Of a stretch of 64,000 nucleotides of DNA, positions 1-13,196 are shown in pieces. Location of the stretch: contig NDFF03000367.1 of NCBI GenBank assembly GCA_002150815.3, positions 788,857 to 852,856 on the forward strand, given 5' to 3'. Made by a program: the position numbers and the translations under genes. Below the pieces are notes generated by a model. It was not told the DNA's origin. It did not search any database and saw only the letters and a program-made list of their open reading frames with translations. This DNA is from Grammothele lineata. Taxonomy: Eukaryota > Basidiomycota > Agaricomycetes > Polyporales > Polyporaceae. Numbering within the stretch: the first letter of the stretch is position 1; each line of letters opens with the position of its first letter.

Positions 1-133
1 GATTCGCAGAGACGGACTCGACACGGTCCGGTTTGCAGTGCTTGGCTGCTTTTCCTGAGTCCTCCTCACACTCACCGGCCTTTCCTTGAGCTTGGGTTCT
101 TCAGCCGCGCTCGCTCCCGCCGCTGGGTTCCCC

Positions 134-3100
134 ATGCCGCTCTCATCACTTGCGGAGCAGCTCGCAAAAAGCGCGTCCGTCAACGCCAGCCTTCTCAACG
201 AGAGGTCTCGCTCTCAAGCAGCCTCCCAGTCCTATCTCTTCTCCCCCAAGGAAGCCCGCCAACATGACCTAGACTCCATCCATGCTCTCGGCCTCAACGG
301 CTTTCTCCAGCTCAAGTCCCTCCAGCCCGACATCGCCCCCTTCGAGCAGCCACTTTTTTCAGACGCTGCAAGATCCCTGGACAGGACTCTCCAGCCTGCC
401 GAGCAGAATGCCCAGCTCGATGCAACCATCTCAGCATTCCTTACGCTCCTTGGGCCGTACTTGCTGGACGCGCCTACGGGCAAGGTTTTGGAGTGGCTTG
501 TACGCCGGTTCAGGTATGTCTTTTTACAATTGTTTTCATTCCCTTCATCGCGTTCCGCCTGGGTTTCCCTCCATCCTTAAACCCCGCCTCGTTGTCGAGA
601 AGGCTCACATCTATAATTTTAACTCAGGATACACGAATTCAATGTTCAGCCCATTGTTACCGTCTTCCTCCCCTACCATGAGACTCCCCATTTCCTCAAG
701 TTGGTCTCCATTCTCCACCTCCAGTGCGTACGACGACTTGATGTGCAAAGCGCCAGCTGAATCTAGCGTGCCACCATTAGAGATGATAGCCCCCTTCGCT
801 TCCTTCAAGCGTACAAAAAAGCAGCCAAGCCGCTCCACAGAGCACTCCTCATTAACGACATGCTCGCGAAAGCCGAAGTCGCCCGTTTTGTGGCCGGTGT
901 ACTTCCTGTTGTTCTCAAGGAACACGGTTCCGCTATGCACCGTGCTCTTATTGCGTTCCACGCAGGTACTCTCCTCGAGTACATTGCCAAGGTCAAGAAC
1001 TTGGACGAAAACCTGATCGCGTTCCTCTTACCCGCCGCCATGGATCCTCTGCAAGCCGCGAGCGCGCCAGACGCGAACGTTAAGCCTGCGCTCCTGCAAG
1101 AGACCATAGTATGTGCCATCGACGCAAACCGAACTGCCCTTTCTCATCCCTTATTGTTAGTTGGGGAGCTACCTCGTCCTCGCTGCCATGGCTCAAAAAG
1201 CACACCTGACCCCCAAAGCTGTGAAGTCGCTGTTGACCACGGTTACGGGGTGCGCCGAGCGCGTATCGCCGAAGCAGCTCGTACGCACGCTTGTTTCAAT
1301 ATGTGCTCCCCAGGACCAATTGGAGAAATTACCCAACAGTGTCGTGAAGACACTGATTGCCACACCGTTGGTCGACCCCTTTCTTACGACATTGCTTTAG
1401 CCTCATAAATCTATGTACAGCAATATCGAGGACGAATTTGTGAGCGCTATGGCGTGGGTTGGCTCTGAGAAGTTCTTAATTTCCCTAGTGGATAACCTCC
1501 TATCTCGGTACGTGAAGCTCGAACTTTTCCTCGCTGCGTCAAGGTGTCTGAAGCCGCTACAGGTTACCGCATACTCCAACTTATGCTATCTTGGAATCTC
1601 TGGTCGTCTCGGACCAGATTCTTGCCAGTGTCGCGGAGGCTGCAGCTGTATCACTGATTCGCAGTCTTGTCAACGAAAAATCTGCGGAACAGGCTTCGTC
1701 GAATCAGAGGAAACTGCTCTTGCAGCTCCATCACCGCCATCCTAAAACCGTCCAGGCCGCATCGCAAGCAGTTATCGAAGGGAACGAGGACACTCGCGAC
1801 AAAGTTGAGCAGCTGATAGTAACGTTGGCTGTGGTCGGTCTCCCTCTTCATGGATCTGTGGCCACTTCTCATGCTTCGTTATTCAGCCGGTCGCTGGGTT
1901 TTCAGAGGCAAATAACGAGATCACGACGTCGCTTGTGGGTTCCGCAGATGCCGATGCCAATGTTCGTGCCAAGTGCGTGCGCGACTTGGTCACTCGGTTG
2001 GCAGACGACAGTGCCCCTGAGTCTGAAATGGTATGTTTTACGCCGTGGAATATCAGAACTGTCTTGACTTAGCTTATCTTAGGACTCCGTTGCCTCCGCC
2101 CTCCTCCTGCGAGTCAATGATACAGCCGCACAAGTCCTCCAGGCGCTCTACACCACATCCCCAGTTGCCACAGCTCAAGCGCTTCTCTCCGTCTCACCTT
2201 CGCACACAACGTACCTCGACGCGCTCAAGCTCGCTTTGCATGGCACGGGCGTCAAACCGTCGCGTGACGTCGTCCGCGCGCACCTTACTTTCCTGCTTGA
2301 GCATTTTCTCCCTGCGTCTTCCCAGTCTTCTTTAACCGAAGGAGAAGATGAAGAGGAGTCGGAAGAATATCGCCAACGTTCGCGGCAAGTTTTCATGGAC
2401 ATTCTCCTACCATTCCTCCTGTACTCTAAGCCTCGAGCGAAGACGGCACACGCCGTTTGGGAGATCTTGGAGGTATTGGAAGGGGGCGGCATGAAGACGA
2501 CATTTGAGCTGCTCGGTGGATGCGTCGACGCAGTGCAGTGGGAGAAAGCGAAGGTTAAGGGTGGAGACAAGGACAGCGTAGATGTGGAGCTCATGCAGAA
2601 GATCAACGTCGTTGTCGCCGCGAAGATAGCAGGTGTGTCCAGGTATACCGTTCTTCTGATACTTCTTGATTCTCATAAATCGTGTTCAGACAACATTCTT
2701 GCGTCGAATTACTTTCAAGCCCACCTCGAGCTGCTACTGCAGAAGCTACAGGATGACAACACGCACGGCCGTGCGCTTGCTTACCTCGTTGCGCGGGCTC
2801 TTCTCAATCGGCTGAGCGGCGACCAGAGGATAGAGGCCGGACATCGTGTGCTTCAGGCGATGAAGCTTGGCAGTCTTGAAGGCATGGCGGACTCGATGCG
2901 TAACGCGGAGGACATTGGCGCGGTGGGCTGAGAGGTCGTTCACTCCCTAGTGCTCTAGCTAACAAACACCACAGTTCCTTAACGATACCAGCGTTGGAAA
3001 TGCCGTTGTATCCAAACCGAACAGCGTCGGTACACTTCGTCGTTTGCAGATTGCAGTCCTGTCCGTTCTACCGAGCTTCCCGCGTCCTGCTAATGTTGCA

Positions 3101-6100
3101 CTGGAATGGGTAGCTGAGGATCGGGCACAGGTGAGACGCTCTCAATAGATTGATCGGACATCGTCTCACTGTGCACATTATAGACGGGCGACGCTACCGC
3201 TAACGACAAACGAGGGGCACGTTACGTACAGTTGCTGCGCGCTGTGTACACCATCAGCAATTCCGACGTCACACTCCCCCTTCTCTCAACCCACCTCCTC
3301 CGCCTACTCTTCATCAATCTTGGCGACGATGCCCTTGTCTTCCTCGCCGGGCTATGGCTCGCCCCCGCCAGCGGCACGCATATCCAATACGCTGCGCTCC
3401 GGCACGCGTGCGCGTTCTTGGAGGCCCACGAAGCAACACGCTTCGCGCTTGACTTCCAGACTGTTTTGCCCGCGTTGCTCGTCGCGCTGCAGAGTACCGA
3501 CGAGGGCGTGCGCATAGCGGCCGTGCGTTGTCTTGCAGTTGTTGCGAGATTGGCGTCGGCGAATGCTGCGGATAGAGTGTACGCGTTTGACGCGGTGTAC
3601 GGCGTTGAGGGCTCCAAGAAGTTGCAGTACCTCGACCTGGCAGACTTCCAGAAGTACGCAAAAACGTTGGCGGACGTTAGGGACAGTTTAACGCACGACC
3701 CGGAGTACGTTCAGGCGTTCCACCGAGAGCATCTTGCGCCGACCAAAGGCGAGTCTAAGAAGATTTCTGGGTGGGTGTCAATACTATTTCTTGTCCACGT
3801 CATTCTGACGAACTCTCCGGCGCTAGGTACAAGCGGCGTGTGCTTTGCTATCTTGTATCGCATGCCAATGGCTGCCCTTTGCTCAACGTCAAAGCTGCTC
3901 TTCTGAAGGTAGTCTCAGGCGTTTCAAGCCAAGTCAAGGCGCAGACGTTGGAGCCGACCGTCATCAGTGTGCTCAATGGCGAGTTTGCCTCTCGTGACAG
4001 GCATCAGGAGTTTGTGGCGCTCGTCGTATCGGCGTTCGACGCTTCTGTGGCCGTAGACCTGAACGATCCGGACAAGCCATTGTGGGGTAACTATGAGAAG
4101 CTCCTGTCTATATCATTGAAGGACGGTGAGTATTTCCATTGGTAGTACTTCATCATGCGGCTCAATGTTATCATTATCAGCCCGGTGGCAGGGATCGAGA
4201 GACGCTTTGCTCTATCGTCTCGAGCATGGCTTGTTCGCTAAGCTGAACATCGAGCGCAAGTCTCAGCTTTGCCGTACATTGCTCCACATCGCGTCTGAGG
4301 ATGAATCTTTGGTGAGCGGCTTCCTCTTGCAATGGACCTTGGACCTAACCCCTTCCTCTAGGTCCCGGCTTGCAAAAAAACCTTGTCGAATGTGCTCAAC
4401 GATATGACGCTCATCACTCGTCTTCTGGTTTCACTGCAACCGACCGCTAACACCGAACACGCTGCTCAACCTGCCAAACGTGCTAAACTCGAAAGGTAGG
4501 CATCATTGTCCAGAAGCTTATGTATATTTATAACCGTTTCACTCAGGACCATGGCTACTGCTGCGGGCGAGGAGTTGTCGTCTTTAGCAATTCTCACTGA
4601 GATCATCGGCTCTCTTGAGATTCCGGGCTCGCTCGAACTAGTGTCCTGCCTCCTTGAGACATTAAACAAGGTTGCAAACAGTACATCTCCGGACGTGGCC
4701 GACCGGCGATACATTGAGCAGCTCATTATGTCTGCCGTGGAGAATACAGTTCTCAATCTTTCAGTAAGTGAACACGCTACCGGTGCTCGTGATCAGTACT
4801 GAAAGAAATCGCAGGTACCTACAGCTGTTGCTCCTGCTGCTATACGAGTGGACACCCTCGTCGATATTCTACGCAGTAAGACCATCCAAGTGTATAGTTT
4901 ATTTTATTATGCTTACGCGGAAATCAGCCTCGGAGAACCCACAGACATTCCATCAAGCGTGCTTACTTATGGCCAGCTTGGCTCGCATTGCACCGGACGC
5001 CGTGTTGCACAACGTGATGCCTGTGTTCACCTTCATGGGATCGAACGTTTTCCATCGAGACGACGCATACAGTTTCCGCGTGGTACAGAAGGTGGAACGT
5101 TTTGTGCGTTGTCTCGCCACGTCTACTAATATGCTTTGTGCAGACTGTGGACAGCATCGTCCCCGTCATGGTATCGTCGCTCAAAGAAAAGCACGGATCC
5201 GGAATGGACCTTTACAGTGCATCTCGAGAGTTCCTCCGAGTCTTCACCAACGCTGCGAACCACGTGCCGAGGCATCGGCGTGTCAAGTGAGTTATTTGAG
5301 TTTTGTACTTTGCGTCCTGATTCCAATGTCTCTCCAGCTTTTTTTCGCACCTTGTCGACACTTTGGGCGCTTCTGATTTCTTGTCACCGGTCACCATGCT
5401 CCTCGTCGACCGCGTGTCAAATCGCATCGTAAGGCAGGGCACCGCGGAAGCTGCAGGATCCCTGTTCCTTCCTTTGGCTGTATGCGAACGTTATTCAGCC
5501 GAGCTCCAGCTTTCTGTACGTTCATCATCTTCATTTCCATCCTACTCGCTTTTAACCCCAGTGATGTCTAGGCGTTTATACAACTCGCACGTGAAGTTCA
5601 AAGGCTCACACATCAAGGAACATCTGTCGAGCCGTTCCTCGACAACCTACCGTAAGCAATTGACCCCAGACCCATGCTTTTCTAACTTGATCCTCTTCAG
5701 CGATGACGAACAAACGCACGCTGAGCTTGCAGCGAAGCGGCGCGCAGTAGCGCTGTTGTTGTTCTGCGACCATAGCCTGAAACGTCTTCGCACGACTTCC
5801 TTAGTGCACTCTCAAAGCGAATCCGCCGCGGCAAAGGAGCTCCTGGACGTCCTGCTCGAAATATCAACGGCCCAGGCAGAGGACCCAACATACGCTGAAG
5901 TCGCCGTTGCGGCCCGTGCCGCAATGGCAAGTATTCTGGGTGTAATGTCCGCGGCCGAATTCGTTACAGGAATATTAACCATCCTCGGCTCTGCATCCAC
6001 CGCCGTGAGTTTCTCGCCATCTATCGAAGCGTATTCACCTAATACAGGGTATGATCAGGCGCAAACGGGTGCTCTTCAACTCCTAGCGGAACGTCTCAAC

Positions 6101-7928
6101 GAGGTCGCAGAGAAAGCCCGTAGCATACTTACCCCGACTATCGTCAAGATTGTCGAAGTCACCCGATCGATTCTCACAACGACCCAAGAAACGGCTTTGT
6201 CGCAGGCAGCATTGTCGGTGCTCGGAACTGTCAGCAATACCATTGCTCCGGGAGAAGAAAGTGCAATTACGGCTACAGTACCTCTAGTACTTGGGTCCTT
6301 ACGAGAACAGGCTTTGCGGCTACCAGCAATCCAGACGTTGCTTGCGTTCTCGTTAGTCATATCTCAACCAACTTCGGATTCTTCTAGTCTAACAAAGTCA
6401 TGTTCAGATCAAAACTCGGGCCTCGAGCCATCCCTCACCTCAAGGAGATTGTCAAGGCGTGCACATCATGTTCTCGTGAGGCGATCGCTAGCTCAGGTTC
6501 GTCACCGCCTTCCGTTTCCCTCTATCGCAGTGCTGATTTCTCGTTAGCCGATCCCGCATTGGTTGCCACTGCGTTGCAAGTGCTCCGGAACCTACTGACT
6601 TCCATCCCGACGTTCTGGGGGTCTGCTGAGGTGCTCCAGGTGATCGAACTATATCTGGACAGCGCATCGACTTCTGGCACATACGCTGCGGAGATGTCCT
6701 TGCTTGTACGAACGACTGCAAAACGCTCTTCTCCTGGAGTGCTCATCCCTGCCCTGTGCGGCCTTGCGCCTTCCGTAATCGCCTCCTCAGCGAAGGTACG
6801 AATCGAACCCCGACTGTTGCGAATATGGCTAACAAGAGACATAGGAACGATCGTCGAAGTTGCTGTCGTACATCCAAGTGGTCAAAATAGCCATTAAAGC
6901 CGCCTCGCGGTCTTCCGTGCTTGAACATCTGCGTGATCTGTTCAAGACATTCCGGGAGATGTTCGACTTCTGTGCCAGTTCAGATGATTCTCAGGTCAGT
7001 GGACTACAATTTTCATCCATCCGGTGAACAACAGCATAACATTCGTGCAGATCGAGAGCTCTTTGACAAGCGCCTGGATCGAAGTTGTCGTGAAGCTGAA
7101 TGAGACAGCGTTCCGACCTATCTTCCGGAAGCTGTTCGATTGGGCGTTTGCTGAAGGTGAACTGAGCGTCTCGCAGGAATCCAACTACGGCTTATTCGTA
7201 ACCAAAGGTTTACCGAACGCTGAACGTCGGAGAATCGTGTTCTGCCACGTGTACTCATCTATGCTCGACTTTTTCAAGGCATTGATGGTCCCGTACATGT
7301 CATTCGCATGGCCGACGTTCTTGGAGCTCTTACGCGCCTACGCGTCAAATACGCCGGACAACGACGAGCTTTGGCTCGCAGTCATTCGGACTATCACGAA
7401 AGCGGTCACTGCGGATGAGGACCGAGGTGCGCTCCAGTTTATTTACACAATTGCACTGATTACTGAATATGGATACAGTCTTCTGGCGCAGCGACAAACA
7501 ACGGCAGCTTGCCAGTCTAGCTGTGCAGCACGTTCCTATAGCCGCGCACGTCAGCGTCGCATCAGGCAGGGACGATGTCTCGGCATGTCTCTCGGCGCTC
7601 CTAGCCGTCGTCGATGATGACGCGCTGGCGAAGAAGCTCAACCTGGATGTGCTCATGCACAGCCGTTCCGAAGATGCGCGTGTCAGACTGTTCAGTATAT
7701 CCTGTGCCGAGGCGTTGTGGCGAGCGCATGGAGAGAAGCTGCTTGGTACGTGATCTTCCTACGCTTTCGTACCGTTCGATATTCATCAGGGTTACCGTAG
7801 GGTTTGTGGCAGAGACGTCGACGTTCATTGCTGAGGCGGCGGAAGATGAGGATGATCGAGTCGTGCAGGAAGCACACAAGCTCAAAGCTGCGGTGGAGGC
7901 GATGGGCGGGAGCATCGACATCGCTTGA
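134..7928 (+). CDS. UTP10: UTP10/HEATR1-like U3 snoRNP (SSU processome) protein
   Basis: This is a giant HEAT-repeat protein of the small-subunit processome in the nucleolus, needed for 18S pre-rRNA transcription and processing. The N-terminus (MPLSSLAEQLAKSAS, then LFSPKEARQHDLDSIHALG and later EWLVRRFR) matches the UTP10 N-terminal pattern. The C-terminal end (VTFIAEAAEDEDD-like, then KLKAAVEAMGGS) matches the BP28CT end of the family. Open segments alternate with introns of about 50-110 bases over the whole span, for example one beginning GTATGT at about 513 and ending CAG at about 628. The ATG at 134 is chosen because the open frame upstream has no other ATG. I estimate 1,900-2,000 residues, close to the family size. 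Not every splice junction was checked, so a small lesion could be missed. The family call is by recognition of the two ends and the overall alpha-solenoid character. Confidence 0.88.
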
Positions 7929-8235
7929 TCCAAGTTGTACCCTGTTGTGCTTGTTCCCTCGTGTATGTGTCATATGTATCCACGACTGTATGCTGCGGAC
8001 ATCGTCAATCTGTCTCCTCTTAGTTGGCTAGCGTCAAAATTCGAGATCAATCCGTGCATAAGTAAACGGTGGCTTCCACGCTGTCTCCGTGCTCTCAAGT
8101 AGAGAAAGAAATGCAATGCATTGATCAACTTGTGATGAATCATTCCTGCATAGTAATCCTATCGACCTAAGAGTGATCACATATTGTGCAACCTGTCATC
8201 CTCCAAGCTTCCAGCTTGAGGGCCCTAGACACATT

Positions 8236-10642
8236 TCATGCTCCAGCGTACTCTCGAATGCATAGGGGAAGCTGTGTTCCCTTCTCCGGCTGGCTCAGTA
8301 GCGAAGGTCGCTGCAGGAACGTCCCAGTGCGTTCCACGTCACCATCAACGGCATCAAGTTCGAACTCAAACGCTCTGACTAGAGTAAATAAGATGGCCTT
8401 CATCCTAGATATCGCAGAGTCAGACGAAAGGCCAAACACCAAGTGAGCGCTATACTCACTCATTCACGGCGAAGCGAAAGCCGATACATCCTCTCGCTCC
8501 GCTTCCGAAAGTCAGGATTTGCCCCCACGGGCCTGGGATTTTGCTAATCTCCTCGGGAGGGGTTTCCCATCTTTCAGGCCTGCGGGAGACAAGGATGAAA
8601 CAGGAAAGACATGCCAAACTGAACATACGGCAAACCTGAATTGGAGTGCATCGTCTCCCCAAAGCAAGGGGGACTGGTTCACGCCCATGATAGGTATGAT
8701 GACACGATTTCCCTTCGCGATGCTGATCAGAGAAGGATGTGAATGCGAGGGTATATCAAGGCGATATTCGACGTGCGCACCGGATCTCGTTCTGCCAATT
8801 TCCGTATTTGTCCTTGTACGGCTTGCTTACAGGAAGGGTGTCATCGTGTGTTGCCACGCGAACGGTAGTCGTGACAGGCGCATACAGGCGCAGAGTTTCA
8901 CGGACCACTGCGTCCAGGTACGGAAGGGAAGCAAGCTCTTCTTGCGTGGGCGAGTCACTTGATATCGTGCGAGCTTCTCGTCGAAGCTTGTTTTGAGTCG
9001 CAGGTGCTTGCGTCAAAGCATACAGACACCACGCCAGGGCGGTGCTGGTAGTTTCGTGTCCTGCAGCGAGGAATCTATCTCATTGCCGTCAATCGGGGAA
9101 ATTTGACCTGCTAGCTGCAAAATATATGAACTTACGTCGGGATCTCTGTAAGAAGATATGTGAGCTCCCACGCAAGGACGATTATTACGGCTGTCCGGCT
9201 CACGAGCAAGAACTTCCTCATCGGAAAGACGCTGGCTTTCGGGGACATCTATGGCCATATTGGACTTGATCATCAGCGTAAGTAGGTCCCGACTTTCAAT
9301 GTCTTTCTTCTCGACGCTGGCGGCAAAGTTTACCGAAAGTATTGCGGCTTTTCTCTCTCGAATAAGCTGCATTCCGATGCGGTTTGCTATGATCTTGCCC
9401 TCTTTTATTCTCTTGTTGCGTTCGTCGGGCTGCGCGGGGAAGCGATTCGTGTCACGTAACAGGGTAGCTGCGACTTCGGAGAACTCACGAAAATATCGAA
9501 GATAGGGAACATGTCCAAAATAACGCGGACCAACGACAACGACGGCGGTCTTTTGAACAAAGCTCGGAAAGCCTGATTGAGCTCATTTGTTTCACCTTGC
9601 GGGCTCAAGGCACCAAATTGATAGTTGAATCCTGTCATCGGTGTGTTAAGGCTACAATAATGAACCAATGCTCCGTGTTACCTGCCATGCCAATAACCTC
9701 AAGTGTAGCGCTGCTAAGGCCATCAACGACGTTCAGACGAGCATGGCCTCCTTGATCTACGATGCGTGTCCTCCATAGCTCTCTCAACTGTCCTTGGGGT
9801 TCTCAGCCGTGATGTCTTCAACAGTCAGATGACGAAGCGTGCTCACGGCTATAGCCTTGTCGAGGAACGTTTGATGCAGCTCACGAATTTGAGGCGCTCC
9901 AAACGCAGGACTCTGTGAAGCGGATCTCACATGTTAGCATCTCATGACCTCAAGCTGCTGCGTTTGTCGATAATGATACTCGCCATGATCCTTCTCTGTG
10001 TAACACATCCAGTAAGTGATGTCCTGACATTGGGGTGGCCCAAGATACTAACCTGGATTCTATGTTGCTCTCCTAAAGCAATAGACACGCAGTCAGCTTT
10101 AGATTCCGGGTACACTGCCGCATTACATACCCTCAGAAACAAGGATACCTCAATAGGACATGTCAGCCTGGAATTTTGTACAGATTCAAGAGAGGAAAAC
10201 TGACTCTGGCCGATCAACCGTGCTGTATGCTTACGTCCCTCAAGGGGTTTGGCGTAGTCATAAGAGTGCGACAGTACATGGGCTACGGTTACGGGGTCGA
10301 CGGTCCACAGACATGGCATCTATGGTTACGTAAATTTCAATGCCAGCCGTGAGTGTCGGAGGGAATGGCAGTTGAACTCACCATTCCGAGCCAACGAATG
10401 AGGAACGTGGGTCCATACGAGACAATCCACCGCTGCATGAGTGCAGAATTGCGGACTGTGCTGACCTGCTGAAAGTTTCCGTAGAGCCAACTTGGCGCCG
10501 ACGGCCCCCGTAAACACCGGAGGGGAGAACTATACAGAGGCAGTAGAATCCTCCAGCATGCCAGTGAGACCACTGAGACGACAAGAACGATGCTCAGGAG
10601 AGACATTTCCGATGCGAAGAGCCAGATGTCCTGTGGCGACAT
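8236..10642 (-). CDS. Cytochrome P450 monooxygenase, multi-exon
   Basis: This is a membrane-anchored heme monooxygenase of the fungal ER type; the substrate is unknown. The start ATG (10642) is followed by a hydrophobic anchor ([16 protein letters not shown]) and a proline-rich hinge ([12 protein letters not shown]). Spliced exons give the I-helix AAGHETTS, the K-helix ETLR (ExxR), the PERW box, and the heme loop [14 protein letters not shown] with its Cys ligand at about 8490. The protein ends CIREYAG. Several unspliced stretches look broken, but canonical splicing restores the frame each time. Two exons are tiny: 10131-10148 (18 nt, ILVSEG) and 9136-9145 (10 nt). One intron (9913-9983) has a GC donor. 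A further intron (GTGAGC...ACAG near 9800-9860) removes apparent stops and joins FLDKAIA to LRELWRT. The length should be about 520-540 residues, normal for the family. I cannot assign a CYP subfamily. Confidence 0.9.
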
Positions 10643-13196
10643 GCTGTCAGGTAGCCCGTGGTATATCCGTGCAAGGGGAAAGTACGTACTACTACCGAAT
10701 AAGCAAAACGAACGGTAGAAGGTCAAACGAAGGGTGGAGGGCCGCCGTCAAGAGCGAGAGGTGTGCTATGGCACGCTGAGGGGGTGCAAGCCAGCATAGA
10801 GCCTTTAAACGGCCCACTGGTCCCCACACAGTGCACATGCCCTGCGCCCGCCATGATGCGCCGGGACTGTTGAGCAGAACGTCGAATTACAACCCGAGTC
10901 GCCAGCGCTGACCCGGAGCTCGGGCCTCGACACAACGGGATGCCCGTTCGCCACGTGGCTCACAGCGATAAATAGCCGCCCATTTGCGCAACCCGTCCGA
11001 TAGTCTGGCAAATTCATATTTGTTCAGATCGCCTCTCCTCCCTTTGACGTTAACGTCCGTGAACCTCAAGACAGCCATTGAGGTCCAACGACCGCGCTCA
11101 AAAATGGAACACATCCTGGGCTCGACGATCATCAACTTTTGAGTCTGATGCCAGCGATTTTCCTTCCATCCGACACCTTTGCCGCCGTTTGGTGCGCGCT
11201 TTGGCAGAATCCCTCAAATGTCGACTTGGAATTGCCCCTGAAGGTGAATGCAAGTCGCCGCAAAGGGCGGAATGTGGACCTCCAGGCCTGTGCGCTCTTC
11301 TCCTCCGCATTTCTTGCGCCCCTGACAGTAAGAATGGTGACCCCCCTTGACCTCTCCCGGGTCGACTTCTTTACCGGCAACCAGCTCCCCCTCTTCTTCG
11401 AACCTCTCGTACGCTCCAGAAACTCGCCCTCCATGGCATTATTTGATGGTCTTCCGAATCCGTGACAAAGTTCCGAAGAGCGCCAAGAGCGCTCCAAGTA
11501 CTCTATCTCAATTCAACCTCAGACCCTGTATTGATGATGCGTTACTATGACGCGGCCATTTGATAGCCTCAATTGGCTGCAGCAGCTTGAAAGGTCTGTA
11601 TTTTCCTGCAGCCTATTTTCTCATTGCCATGTCTGATGAACTTGGCTCGCTCACATCACTCTCTATGTATGCTTCACCCTCCTTACTTCTCTACCGGAAT
11701 CTCGAGTTTGTGATACGGATAGAGGCTGCGGAGTTTGGCGAGGATTGGTGGGTAGGAAAGTCGGCGGAAAAGACGTTTCCGCACTGCATGCAGCAAGAGA
11801 GAATGCGGGTTGGGGCGGAAGCGAGTGAGTATTCTGGCATGGTAGATCTACCCGCACAACTTAGTGATCATCCTATCTTGGCCCTATGACAGCCCCCAAC
11901 GCGTTTTGGAGGCGCTATGACCTATGAAGGGCTACTAGTGGCTAGGCAGCCAAGGTTATGTGTCACGGGAATTTTTGAGCGAGCTCGCGATGATCAAGAT
12001 AGAGAAGTGCCCGAGCTAGACCGGAGGAAGTAAGTGACGCGGGAGGAAGCACGCATTGACAACCCTGGGGCCTGGGACCAGCGGTAGACGATCTCGGTGC
12101 CAATCTTGTCATGTTGATATACTTTCGGTCAGCTAGGCCGATGTTAGTGAGAACAGTGCGCCATTTCAGTCACACATTGGAAGCTACGAGTATGTTAGAT
12201 CGCGTATAGGTTTGAAAGACATGGGACAGGACTTCGGTAGTGTCAGGTTGGCAGGTGATTTTCATGCGGCCCGTGTCTGGAACAGCTAGCGGCAAGGCAG
12301 GGGAAGCCGGTAAGAAGAGCGCTGCATTCCGCACGGGATCCAGGAGGACTGGGTGCTCGAGAGGATGCTGACAGCCCTTCTTATAGCGTGAGTAGCTTAT
12401 ACCAGACTCCTTCGATTGTTCGTTAACAAGTGGCAACGACTCACCGATTATAGCGGCAGACCGTTTACGGCAAGCCCTCCAAGCTCCCGCGGTTTCTTGT
12501 CTCGTAGTGCTCCTTGTTATGACATTCTCATCTTGACCCCGGGTTCTTAGCGCTTTCTTTTCCGGCCCGGCGGTGATAGACCCGTAACTCATCACTCTAT
12601 TGACAGAACTGAAAGCTTAGTCGCACTGCCCAGTTCCTGGCGCTCACATGCACAGCCGGCCTCGGTCATCGATGCCGCGCGGCATGCGGAAGTCCCGGCC
12701 ACTTATCGTCAATCTGAGTAGGATGCCTCTTGCAATTTACAGACATCCTAAATGCTCGGTTGACGAGCTGCGGGTAGTATTCAAGCTTCACAACGGAAAG
12801 CTTGTTAGTGGTCAATTGCTGGACGTGCTTCAAACTGACCCAGGCACTGCCTACTGCCAGTGGCATGTGCCGTCTCGGACTCTTTGTCGGCGCGAAGCCT
12901 CTGCGAACGCGAGCTTAAGGATGAAAAGGGTTGATCCTATGTCTTCTCTGACATGTCTTCTATGCCGTTGCTATTATTTCCGCGGCACTCGAAACATTCC
13001 CTGACGTTTCACCGGCAACGCCTTTCCGTCCTACGCCTATGGCTGCTCTTGACCCGGACTTTCGCATTGATATTCCGCCCATACGTCCCACGGACCCCTC
13101 TTCTACCCCCACTCATCCTGAACCCCTCCCCCCCTCCCCCGAGTCGCTGAACATCTTTAGGAAGTCTCCCAGTATACCCGCCGTTCTCAACCAGTC
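10643..13196. other. Intergenic stretch without a supported gene
   Basis: This is about 2.5 kb between the divergent P450 and DUF6534 genes. Open frames exist on both strands, for example 11132-11497 (-, 121 codons), 11139-11465 (+, 108 codons), 11560-11889 (+) and 12170-12595 (-, 141 codons). None shows a recognised domain, a convincing splice pattern or a clear start context. The two near 11.1-11.5 kb occupy opposite strands of the same DNA, so at most one can be real. The stretch probably holds both promoters and possibly gene remnants. Confidence 0.5.

Noticed and set aside
86..133. Extension of UTP10 upstream of 134
   Set aside because: It has no ATG; the open frame begins with TTG. The family N-terminus begins at MPLSSLAEQ.
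6790..6850. B-box-like word in a UTP10 intron
   Set aside because: It lies in a short intron with no room for a tRNA fold.
8236..10642. P450 as a pseudogene
   Set aside because: Apparent stops and frame changes disappear with GT-AG or GC-AG splicing, and all P450 motifs are recovered.
11132..11497. 121-codon minus and 108-codon plus frames over the same DNA
   Set aside because: Neither shows a known family and they exclude each other.
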